Assembly: GCA_050743385.1 (NCBI GenBank)
Contig: JBOGFJ010000139.1
Coordinates: forward strand, 1-13,935
Source of the DNA: JACDBD01 sp050743385
GTDB taxonomy: Bacteria > Actinomycetota > Acidimicrobiia > IMCC26256 > JACDBD01
Length of the DNA stretch: 13,935 nucleotides
Direction of reading: 5' to 3'
The position numbers were made by a program, and so were the translations under genes. How positions within the stretch are numbered: the first letter of the stretch is position 1; every line of letters starts with the position of its first letter. The notes below the pieces were generated by a model. That model saw nothing but the letters and a program-made list of their open reading frames with translations, was not told where the DNA came from and did not search any database. This document shows positions 5,716 through 12,643 of the stretch, in pieces.

Positions 5716-7250
5716 CCGCACTCCCCGGCACGATCGTGCCCGCTCGGCTTCGGCGCCGGGGCACGGACCCGAGGTGGGCGTGGTTGACCCCGCTGGTGGT
5801 CTTCGTCGTCGTCGGCGCTTCGCCCGTCGTCGGCCTCACCCGGGTGGTGGCCGCGGCCCTCGGCCTGGCGATGATCGCCGTGCTCTCGCGCCATCCGGGG
5901 CCGACGCTGGTGGGGCTGGTCTGGTTCCTCCCGCTCCAGATCCCGCTGTTCAGCTTTCTCTACCACCACGGTGTGCCGGGTCCGGCCGTCCGCCCGTTCG
6001 GCGCGCTCAAGGAGGTGTTCGCGCTCGCGATCCTGGTCGCCGCCGTGCGCGCGATCCGGGCCGAGCACCGCCGCCTCGACGCGCTCGACAAGCTCGTGCT
6101 CGGCTTCGTCGCCGCGCTGGTGCTCTACCTCGTGGCGCCGATGATCGTGTCGACCGCCGACCTGTACCCCCGCTCGCTGAGCACGAGGCTGCTCGGCTTT
6201 CGGGTCAACGCCGGGTTCGTGCTCGTCTTCTTCGCCGCGCGCCATGCGCCGATCGACGCACGGTGGCGGCGCCGGTTCGTGTCGTCGATCGTGGCGGTCG
6301 CGGCGCTGTTCGCAGCGTTCGGGCTCTACCAGTACGCGCGGCCGGAGTCGTTCACCGACTTCGTGTTCAACACGCTCGGCATCCCCTATTACCACCTCGA
6401 CGTGCTCGATTCGCCGGTCGAGAGCGTCATGCAGCTCGTCCGGTGGACGACCGCACGTCCCGTGCGGGTGGGTTCGCTCTTCGTGGGCCCGTTCAGCTTC
6501 GCCGACTTCATGCTCATTCCGGCCGGACTGCTCTTGGCCCGTCTCGCGCGACGAGGAGCCCGCGGCAGGGAGATCGCGCTGCTCGTAGCGTTTGGAGCCG
6601 CGATCTTCGCCTCGCAGACCCGCGCCAACCTGGTCGGTCTCGGGGTGATGGCGCTGCTGGCGATGACGCCGCGGCGGCGTGACTCTTTCACCAACCAGCT
6701 CCGTGTGATCGCCATGGTCGCGCTGGCGGTGGTGGCGTTCATCCCGAACCTGGCGTCGACCCGCGTCGGCGGCGTCGGCGCGGCCGAATCGTCTACGAAC
6801 GCCCATGTCGACGAGATCCGCGGCGGGATCGAGCTCCTCCAGGACTATCCGCTCGGGCTCGGCCTCGGCACCGCGCCTGCCGTCGCGGTGCGCGAGGAGG
6901 GGGCTCCGGTCATCATCAGCGACAACTCGCTGCTCCAGGTGGGCAACGAGCTCGGGGCGGTGATGATGGTGTTCTTCATCGTGATCGTCGTCGTGCTGCT
7001 CCGCCGACTCGCGAAGACCGCGCGTGGGGATCCCCCGAACGACCTCGCCGCGGGCGCGATGCTCGCGATCCTGGGCCTCGTGGTGTCGGGCCAGTTCCAC
7101 CACGTGTTCCAGAACTTCGCCATCTCGTGGCTGGTGTGGGGAGTGGCCGGCTTGGGACTGGCGGCGTCCGCACGTCTCGCGTCCACGACCGACGAACAGC
7201 GCGAAACGTCCGGCGACGGCCCTCCACTCGACACGGTCACGCCGGGGTGA
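5712..7250 (+). CDS. Wzy/O-antigen-ligase-family polymerase
   Basis: A 512-residue integral membrane protein with about 12-14 hydrophobic segments (roughly 23-59, 65-83, 99-115, 127-147, 164-177, 189-206, 260-279, 287-318, 332-348, 412-431, 446-486). RVGSLFVGPFSFADF (252-266), ASQTRANLVGLGVMALL (300-316) and YPLGLGLGTAP (379-389), followed by NSLLQVGNELGAVMM (405-419), follow the order of conserved blocks in the Wzy_C/O-antigen ligase family. The large periplasmic loop lies at about 349-411. It would polymerise lipid-linked repeat units or ligate a glycan on the outer membrane face. The start GTG 5712 has no ribosome site and overlaps a six-codon frame by GTGA. The cytosolic tail after 490 is short and polar. 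Sequence alone does not separate polymerase from ligase. No other polymerase is seen in the window, which favours polymerase. Confidence 0.88.
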   Translation: MTALPGTIVPARLRRRGTDPRWAWLTPLVVFVVVGASPVVGLTRVVAAALGLAMIAVLSRHPGPTLVGLVWFLPLQIPLFSFLYHHGVPGPAVRPFGALKEVFALAILVAAVRAIRAEHRRLDALDKLVLGFVAALVLYLVAPMIVSTADLYPRSLSTRLLGFRVNAGFVLVFFAARHAPIDARWRRRFVSSIVAVAALFAAFGLYQYARPESFTDFVFNTLGIPYYHLDVLDSPVESVMQLVRWTTARPVRVGSLFVGPFSFADFMLIPAGLLLARLARRGARGREIALLVAFGAAIFASQTRANLVGLGVMALLAMTPRRRDSFTNQLRVIAMVALAVVAFIPNLASTRVGGVGAAESSTNAHVDEIRGGIELLQDYPLGLGLGTAPAVAVREEGAPVIISDNSLLQVGNELGAVMMVFFIVIVVVLLRRLAKTARGDPPNDLAAGAMLAILGLVVSGQFHHVFQNFAISWLVWGVAGLGLAASARLASTTDEQRETSGDGPPLDTVTPG

Positions 7251-7292
7251 TCACCAGGTGGAGTGGTTGACCCTGCCTGAAGCAACGCAGCG

Positions 7293-8284
7293 TCATTCCT
7301 TCCGTCGGGCTGCGCTCCAGAGCGGGCGCGCGCGCTCGAGCAGTCGTTGCTCGAACCGCAGTCCTCGGCTGGATGCGGCCGCGGCGAGACGGTCCGAGAA
7401 CGCGACGTCGACGCCCGGGTCGTAGCCGAGCGCGTGGAGCTCGTCGGCGACGAGGGCGGCAAGACGTCGACGGCGGTGCTCGGGCAGGTCGTTCGCCCGT
7501 CGAACCGGGTCGAAGTCCTTGTCTGCCGAGGACGGCTGCCAGTCGACGTTGACGCGTGTCTTGCGCTGCTCCGACGATCCTCGGACCACCGCGCCTCCCG
7601 CGGCGTCGAAGTCGTAATCGTCGGCGTCGAGGTCGAGGAAGTCGAGCATCATCCGCACAGCCGTCTCCCTGTTCTCGACGAGATCCTCGAACCGGACCGA
7701 GAGCAAGCGACGCCCACCCAGCTCCTCGTACGCGGACAGCAGCCGGCGGACCCCGCGCGCCATTCGGAGATCCAGGTCTCCTCGTCGGGCCAGCTCGACC
7801 GGAAGGCAGAGCCGAAGGAGCGTTCTCCTGATGCCGCCACGGCCAGCGGCTGGCGAACGACCACGATGACCTGCGCGTCGAGAAAGAGCTTGGGGACGAG
7901 CTCGAGATTCGCCACGCTCGGTGTGCGGAGGAGCGCAACCGAACCCGTCGCGGGCTTCCCGAGCGACGTGAACGCCTGGAACAGGCCGGCACCGATTCCC
8001 TCGAGCAGGGTGGCGTCGACCGTCCTGTCGCCGCCCCACGGTGCCGACCAGTGCCGCCGGGTGCCGGTCGCGTACCGCTCGAGCAGGTGCGCGTGCTGAA
8101 GGAGGTAGTCCTCGAACGTCCAGTAGTCGGAGACCGGTCGTGGGCCCACGAAGCAGCACTCCGGGTGAAGCGCCAGCAGCGCCTCCAAGAGGTGGGTCCC
8201 CGTTCGCTGCGTCACGCCGAGGAGGAACACGGGTCGGACGTGGTTGCCGAATGCGTCGAGCATCGAGCCCTTCTTCCGCGTCAC
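7293..8284 (-). pseudogene. Sulfotransferase with an apparent single-base frameshift
   Basis: Two minus-strand frames join into one sulfotransferase of about 330 residues. The first frame (from GTG 8284) has LLGVTQRTGTHLLEALL at 21-37, a 5'-phosphosulfate loop, and VVVRQPLAVAASGERSF at 141-157 with Arg144 and Ser152 at standard spacing. After WISEW (residue 175, codon 7762-7760) it becomes nonsense and stops at 7649. The second frame resumes with ARGVRRLLSAYEELGG, RFEDLVENRE and a normal C-terminus ending at 7293. One missing G beside the GC-rich run at 7751-7762 would restore EWARGV. This is either a real inactivating mutation or an assembly error. The GTG overlaps the upstream GT4 stop as GTGA. 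ATG 8263, with AAGAAGGG upstream, is an alternative start. It ends a three-gene minus-strand unit and would sulfate the glycan built by the preceding enzymes. Confidence 0.82.
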
Positions 8285-9357
8285 GCGGCGCATGCCGCTC
8301 GCTCGTACGCCTCGACCACGCGATCGCGAACCAGGTCGAGGCAGGCGGCAGCGGCTGACCGGGATCGGCCCGCGGTCGCGAGATGCCGAGCGAGGCCCTC
8401 ATCGCACAGGACACGCGTGGTGGCGTCGGCGACGGCGGCGGCGTCGTGCGTGTCGAACCAGCATCCAGCGCCGCCGACCACCTCGGGCAATGCGCCGACC
8501 GGCGCACAGACGACCGGCGTGCCCACGGCCATGGCCTCGAGCGCCGGGTACCCGAAGCCCTCGAACTCGGTGGGGTAGACGAACGCGCTCGCGCCGGCGA
8601 GTGCGGCCGCCCAATCGGCGTCGTCGACCGCACCCGCGGCGACCACGCCCGTGGGCAGCGCCTCCGGCAAATCCGATCCGAGGACCACCAGCGTCACGTC
8701 CCGGGCCCGTGCCCGGACCGCGGGCCAGGCGTCGAGCGCGAGGTCGAGGCGCCGACGGGCCGTGCCGCCCACGGCCACCGCATACCGACCCGGAACACCG
8801 AGCCGCCGGCGCAGCGCATGCTCGCGTTGCGGGTCGGCGCGCATCTGCTCCGGGTCGAGGGCGTTGGGATGCACGCTCACGCGCCCGGGGTCGATCCGGT
8901 AGCGCGCGCAGAGCTGCTGCCGGATCGTCTCGGACACCGTCAGGACGTGCGCGGCGGTGCGGGCAGCCCAGCGCGCCTGCACCCGGTAGGCGACGCGCTG
9001 ATCGGGCCGGAAGCCGCGGCTGCCGTCCTCGAACGTCAGATCGTGGATGGTCACCACCATCGGGATCGGCTGGCGGAACGGCAGCCCGTACCAGGGGCAG
9101 TGGAAGATCCCGTCGAAGCCGCGCAGCGCGCCCGGTACCGCGAGTTGCAGCCAGGCGGCCTTGGTAGGGCTCACGGCGGCGCGCAAGGGGCGTTGAGGGA
9201 GGTCGACGTCGATCGGCTCGCGGCGTGCGTCGGTGAGCAAGGTGAGCTCGACGTCCTCGCGCACTGCTTCGACCAGCGCGCGTGTCGAGCGACCCACGCC
9301 CCCGGCGGGGCGGTCCTGCAACGACCGGGCGTCGAGTGCGACGCGCAGCTTCGGCAT
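8281..9357 (-). CDS. GT4-family glycosyltransferase
   Basis: A 358-residue GT-B enzyme. LDARSLQDRPAGGVGRSTRAL (8-28) is the N-terminal acceptor-domain signature of the GT4 subgroup that includes WbaZ-like mannosyltransferases. VVTIHDLTFED (101-111) and VSETIRQQL (141-149) are typical for this subgroup. VSVHPNALDP at 160-169 links the domains. TEFEGFGYPALEAMAVGTPVV at 263-283 carries the E-x7-E motif (Glu266, Glu274). The basic site usually written RKN is RRR here (201-203). The ATG at 9357 follows the upstream GT4 stop by 5 nt; the open frame continues to 9420 but inside that gene. It overlaps the next gene by GTGA. It most likely adds a sugar next to the one added by its neighbour, whose domain plan is the same. 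The donor sugar is not determined. Confidence 0.92.
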   Translation of the reverse strand: MPKLRVALDARSLQDRPAGGVGRSTRALVEAVREDVELTLLTDARREPIDVDLPQRPLRAAVSPTKAAWLQLAVPGALRGFDGIFHCPWYGLPFRQPIPMVVTIHDLTFEDGSRGFRPDQRVAYRVQARWAARTAAHVLTVSETIRQQLCARYRIDPGRVSVHPNALDPEQMRADPQREHALRRRLGVPGRYAVAVGGTARRRLDLALDAWPAVRARARDVTLVVLGSDLPEALPTGVVAAGAVDDADWAAALAGASAFVYPTEFEGFGYPALEAMAVGTPVVCAPVGALPEVVGGAGCWFDTHDAAAVADATTRVLCDEGLARHLATAGRSRSAAAACLDLVRDRVVEAYERAACAA

Positions 9358-9362
9358 GCAGC

Positions 9363-10472
9363 TCAGCGCTCCGCCAGCGACGCGAGGACGTCGGCGTACG
9401 TCGCCGCGCACGCGTCCCAACTGAAGTGGCGGGCGCGATCGAGCCCGGACTCACGGAGGTCGCTCCGGCGCCCGCGGTCGTCGAGTACCGCCCGCGTGGC
9501 CGCGACCATCGCGGTCAGGTCGCCGTCGGGTACCAGCACCCCCGCGTCGGCGACGACCTCCGTCAACGACGAGTTGGTGTAGCTGACGACGGGCACACCT
9601 GACGCCATCGCCTCGATCGGGGGCAGGCCGAAGCCTTCGTAGCGCGAGGTCCACATGAACACCGCCGCGCCCCGATAGAGCTCGGCCAGATCGTCGACGA
9701 ACCCGAGGACGTCGATACGATCGGGACGGGGTGCCGAGCGCACGAGCTCGTCGAGCTCGGCGCGGAACTGTGGTTGTACCCGGCCGGCCACTTTGAGGCG
9801 ATGTGGGTAGCCGGCGTCGGCCAGCGCGCCGACGATCGCGAACGCGTCGCCGAAGCCCTTCCGCGCTGAGTACTCGCTCACGACCAGCAGGTAGGGCGGG
9901 TCGTCCGGCTCGCCCGATGGCCGGGGCGTGAACTGCGAACCGACGCCCATGTAGCCGACGTGCACGCGCCGCGGGTCGAGGCCCAGCACCCGGATGCCTT
10001 CTTCGGCCGTGTAGCGCGAGTCGGCGATCACGGCGTCGGCGCGCCGGTACGACCGTGCCCACCGCGCCCACCAGCGGCGGAGGTACACCAGGTTGGGATC
10101 GTCGAGTACCAGCGGGATCACGTCGTGCAGCGTCTGCGCGTACGGCCGACGGGTGTACGGCACCCCGCTCAGCACCGGGCTGTACACGACGTCGCCGCGG
10201 CAGCGCGCCACGTCGAGCGAGATCAGCGCCTCGTGCTCGTAGACCGATCGGCGTCGCTCGTGGAAGCGCCGCCACACCCGCACCGGGTCGAGCCCCGCGG
10301 GTACCGCATCCGGATCCGTGCTCAGCACACGCACGTCGAGTCGGGCATCGTGGGCGAGCGCGCCGAGCAGGTTGCGCGTGAACGTGCCCAAGCCGCTGAA
10401 CCGCCCCATACCCGTCAGCTCCCGGCCGTCGACGACCACCTTCACCGGGGCAGCGAGGGTGGGCATGGGCAT
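9363..10472 (-). CDS. GT4-family glycosyltransferase, first gene of a minus-strand unit
   Basis: A 369-residue GT-B enzyme of the same GT4 subgroup as its downstream neighbour. VVVDGRELTGMGRFSGLGTFTRNLL (12-36) is the acceptor-side glycine-rich start, QTLHDVIPLV (113-122) and IADSRYTAEEGI (149-160) follow, and YLLVVSEYSARKGF (194-207) opens the donor domain. SRYEGFGLPPIEAMASGVPVV at 276-296 is the nucleotide-sugar motif with Glu279 and Glu287. The ATG at 10472 is 7 nt from a TATCTT -10 box, so the message is probably leaderless; an in-frame ATG at 10466 is an alternative. It leads a unit with the GT4 at 9357 and the broken sulfotransferase at 8284, with spacings of 5 nt and a 4-nt overlap. 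Its function as a repeat-unit glycosyltransferase is clear at family level only. Confidence 0.93.
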   Translation of the reverse strand: MPMPTLAAPVKVVVDGRELTGMGRFSGLGTFTRNLLGALAHDARLDVRVLSTDPDAVPAGLDPVRVWRRFHERRRSVYEHEALISLDVARCRGDVVYSPVLSGVPYTRRPYAQTLHDVIPLVLDDPNLVYLRRWWARWARSYRRADAVIADSRYTAEEGIRVLGLDPRRVHVGYMGVGSQFTPRPSGEPDDPPYLLVVSEYSARKGFGDAFAIVGALADAGYPHRLKVAGRVQPQFRAELDELVRSAPRPDRIDVLGFVDDLAELYRGAAVFMWTSRYEGFGLPPIEAMASGVPVVSYTNSSLTEVVADAGVLVPDGDLTAMVAATRAVLDDRGRRSDLRESGLDRARHFSWDACAATYADVLASLAER

Positions 10473-10512
10473 GGTGTAGAAGATACCTGTTTGGGCGGTT
10501 TAGGATCATCCC
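10473..10512. promoter_or_regulatory. Divergent leaderless promoter pair
   Basis: The 40-nt gap holds TATCTT on the minus strand (10485-10480), ending 7 nt before ATG 10472, and TAGGAT on the plus strand (10501-10506), ending 6 nt before GTG 10513. Both are TANNNT boxes at leaderless spacing, and neither gene has a ribosome site. Unlike the pair near 5683, the boxes do not overlap, lying about 15 nt apart. -35 boxes are not recognisable. Confidence 0.6.
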
Positions 10513-11394
10513 GTGACCGGAGCCGCCCCCCACGTCTCGGTCGTCATCGTGACGTGGAACTCCCGTGCCGTCGTCCTCGACTGCCTCGACGCCCTGGCGG
10601 CCAATCCGCCGTCCGTGCCCTGGGAGGCGGTGGTGGTCGACAACGGCTCCAGCGACGGCACCCCTGCGGCGGTGCGCTCGCACGCACCGTGGGCGCGGGT
10701 CGTGGCGAACGACTCGAACCGCGGCCTCCCGGCTGCCAACAACCAGGGGATCGCCGCCACGACCGGCCGGCTCGTGCTCATCGCAAACCCCGACACCGCG
10801 GTGGGGCCGGGCGCTCTCGACGCCCTCGTCGAGCTGCTCGAGCGCCGACCCGAGGCCGCGTTCGCCGTTCCTCGACTGCGCCACCCCGACGGCGGCCTCC
10901 AGGTGTCGGCCGGTGACCTGCCCACCCTGCGGGAGGCGCTGCTCGGGCGCCAGGCCCAGCGGCGCCAGGCCGACGGCGACCACGGTTTCTGGTGGGACGG
11001 GTGGGCCCACGACGAGGAGCGCCGGATCGGCCGTGGTCACGAGGCGTGCTACCTCGTTCGCCGGTCGGCGATCGACGCCATCGGACTCCAGGACGAGGCG
11101 TTCTTTCTCGACTGGGAGGGCATCGACTGGGCGGCGCGCGCCCGCGTCGCCGGCTGGGAGGTGTGGTTCACGCCCGCGGCCGAGGTGGTCCACCTGGGGG
11201 GAACCAGCATCCGGCAGGTGCCGCTGCGCTGGATCGTCGGCTCGCACCGCGGCATGTACCGCTACTTCGCCAAGCGCACGACTCCCGTCTTGCGGCCGGC
11301 GCTCGCGGCCGTCGTGGCCACACGCGGGGTCGCGAAGGCAGCCGCGGCCGCGATGGGACCGGCGGCGTACGAGCGGGCCCATCGCGGCGGGTGA
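10513..11394 (+). CDS. GT2-family glycosyltransferase, WbbL/rhamnosyltransferase-like
   Basis: A 293-residue GT-A enzyme. VSVVIVTWNSRAVVLDCLDAL (8-28) and VVVDNGSSDGT (40-50) bind the nucleotide. SNRGLPAANNQGIAATTG (68-85) and LIANPDT (89-95) are the signature of the WbbL/rhamnosyltransferase branch, where NPD takes the DxD place. FFLDWEGIDWAARARVAGW (197-215) replaces the usual DEDxDW, and HLGGTS (227-232) completes the motif set. In this branch the donor is often dTDP-rhamnose; that is family knowledge and not shown here. The GTG start at 10513 is leaderless relative to the TAGGAT box. Its stop overlaps the next gene by GTGA, so the two form one unit. The C-terminus is Ala/Arg-rich without a clear membrane segment. 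Confidence 0.93.
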   Translation: MTGAAPHVSVVIVTWNSRAVVLDCLDALAANPPSVPWEAVVVDNGSSDGTPAAVRSHAPWARVVANDSNRGLPAANNQGIAATTGRLVLIANPDTAVGPGALDALVELLERRPEAAFAVPRLRHPDGGLQVSAGDLPTLREALLGRQAQRRQADGDHGFWWDGWAHDEERRIGRGHEACYLVRRSAIDAIGLQDEAFFLDWEGIDWAARARVAGWEVWFTPAAEVVHLGGTSIRQVPLRWIVGSHRGMYRYFAKRTTPVLRPALAAVVATRGVAKAAAAAMGPAAYERAHRGG

Positions 11395-12506
11395 CGGTGC
11401 GGGTTCTCCACGTCGTCGAAGCCATCGAGGCGGGCGTCGCCCGGCACGTCAAGGACCTCGTCCGCCATGTGCCCGCCGACCACGACGTGCTGGTGCCGCC
11501 CGAACGGGTCGGAGGTTTCACCGACTACCGCGCGCTCGAGGCCATGGAGGCCGCGGGTGCACGCGTCCATCTCACGCCCATGCGGCGCTCCCCGGTCGAC
11601 CCCCGCAACGCCGCCGCGATCCGGCGCGTCCGCCAGCTGATTCGCCGATCGCAGCCCGACCTCGTACACGGGCACGCATCGATCGGTGGCGCCGCCGCCC
11701 GTCTGGCCGCGTCCGGCACCGGCGTCCGGCGGGTCTACACGCCGAACGGGCTGATGCCGGGGCGGGCGGTGTACGCCGCCGAGCGCCTTCTCGGCCGCTG
11801 GACCGATCGCTTCGTGGCCGTGTCCGAGACGGAGGCCGATCTCGTAGCGCGGCGTCGTATCGTCCCCCGCGAGCGCGTGGCCGTGATTCCCAACGGCATC
11901 GAGCTCACGCCTCCCGGGCCGCCGACGGTCGACCTGCGCGCCGAGCTCCGGCTTCGTGAGGACGCGCCGCTCGTGGGAACCGTCGGCCGGCTGGCGACGC
12001 AGAAGGCCCCCGAAGTCTTCGTCAGAGCGTGCGCCCGGATCGCGAGCGCATCGCCCGACGCCCAGTTCGTGCTCATCGGCGACGGCCCCCTGCGCGACCT
12101 CGTCGGTTCGGAGGTGAAGGCAGCCCGACTCGACGGGCGCTTCGTTCACCTACCCGGCCTGCACGGCGCCGCCACCGTGATGGGTCAGTTCGACGTCTTC
12201 GTGCTCGCATCCCGCTACGAGGGAGGACCGTACGCGCCGTTGGAGGCGATGCGCGCCGGCACCCCGGTCGTGCTGACCGACGTCGTCGGCAACCGCGACA
12301 CCGTGGTCGAGGGCGAGTCGGGCCTCGTCGTGGCGCCCGACGACCCCGACGCCCTGGCGGCCGCGGTCACTCGGATCCTCGGCGATCGGGCACTCCAGAG
12401 CCGCCTGGCTGCCGCCGGCCGGGAGCGGGTTGCGTCCCGCTTCGACATCCGGCTGATGACCGACCGTCACGCCGTGCTCTACCAGTCGCTGGTGACCGGC
12501 TCCTGA
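11391..12506 (+). CDS. GT4-family glycosyltransferase
   Basis: A 371-residue GT-B enzyme. VRVLHVVEAIEAGVARHVKDLV (3-24) is the acceptor-domain start; DLVHGHASIGGAAARLAA (90-107) is the conserved HxH stretch of this GT4 branch. VSETEADL and VIPNGIEL (165-172) link the domains. VGTVGRLATQKAPEVFVRA (195-213) and SRYEGGPYAPLEAMRAGTPVV (274-294) form the donor site, with Glu277 and Glu285. The GTG at 11391 overlaps the upstream TGA; a second GTG at 11397 would also keep the fold. The branch includes enzymes of exopolysaccharide loci related to EpsD/WcaL types, but substrate cannot be assigned. The next gene starts after a short structured gap and may be transcribed separately. Confidence 0.92.
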   Translation: MTVRVLHVVEAIEAGVARHVKDLVRHVPADHDVLVPPERVGGFTDYRALEAMEAAGARVHLTPMRRSPVDPRNAAAIRRVRQLIRRSQPDLVHGHASIGGAAARLAASGTGVRRVYTPNGLMPGRAVYAAERLLGRWTDRFVAVSETEADLVARRRIVPRERVAVIPNGIELTPPGPPTVDLRAELRLREDAPLVGTVGRLATQKAPEVFVRACARIASASPDAQFVLIGDGPLRDLVGSEVKAARLDGRFVHLPGLHGAATVMGQFDVFVLASRYEGGPYAPLEAMRAGTPVVLTDVVGNRDTVVEGESGLVVAPDDPDALAAAVTRILGDRALQSRLAAAGRERVASRFDIRLMTDRHAVLYQSLVTGS

Positions 12507-12643
12507 AACCCCCTCACACTGGACGAATGCCCCATTTCCCCATACAGTGCGGCCTGCCCGTAAGGGGCAAAAGGGATAATCCCGTCCTCAATTGGCTGCG
12601 AGCACCGGCGGGGGAGGCGCGGACGGCGTTGGACGAGCAGCGC
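12507..12643 (+). promoter_or_regulatory. Structured leader or promoter region before the sugar phosphotransferase
   Basis: This 137-nt gap is less GC-rich than its surroundings and holds several signals: a direct repeat CCCCAT (12530-12535 and 12538-12543); a TANNNT box TACAGT (12543-12548); a hairpin TGCCC-GTAAG-GGGCA (12555-12569); a perfect 11-nt palindrome GGGATAATCCC (12573-12583), whose GATAAT (12575-12580) could itself be a -10 box; and a GGGGAGG at 12611-12617. The frame of the next gene stays open back to ATG 12527, but codons there (ATA, AAA, AAT, AGG) are unlike the rest of the locus, so it is more likely leader. I do not recognise a known riboswitch, and no U-tract follows the hairpins. 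Confidence 0.45.

Noticed and set aside
5682..7103. 473-codon minus-strand open frame
   Set aside because: It is antisense to the Wzy-like membrane protein and made of His/Glu/Asp/Arg-rich sequence. The plus strand encodes clear transmembrane segments and family motifs.
7246..7260. Palindrome GGTGATCACC and adjacent CACCAGGTG as a terminator between convergent genes
   Set aside because: The stem is short, includes the stop codon, and has no T-rich tract on either strand.
9451..11382. 643-codon minus-strand open frame
   Set aside because: It crosses the divergent promoter region and shadows two real genes in other frames. No domain is recognisable.
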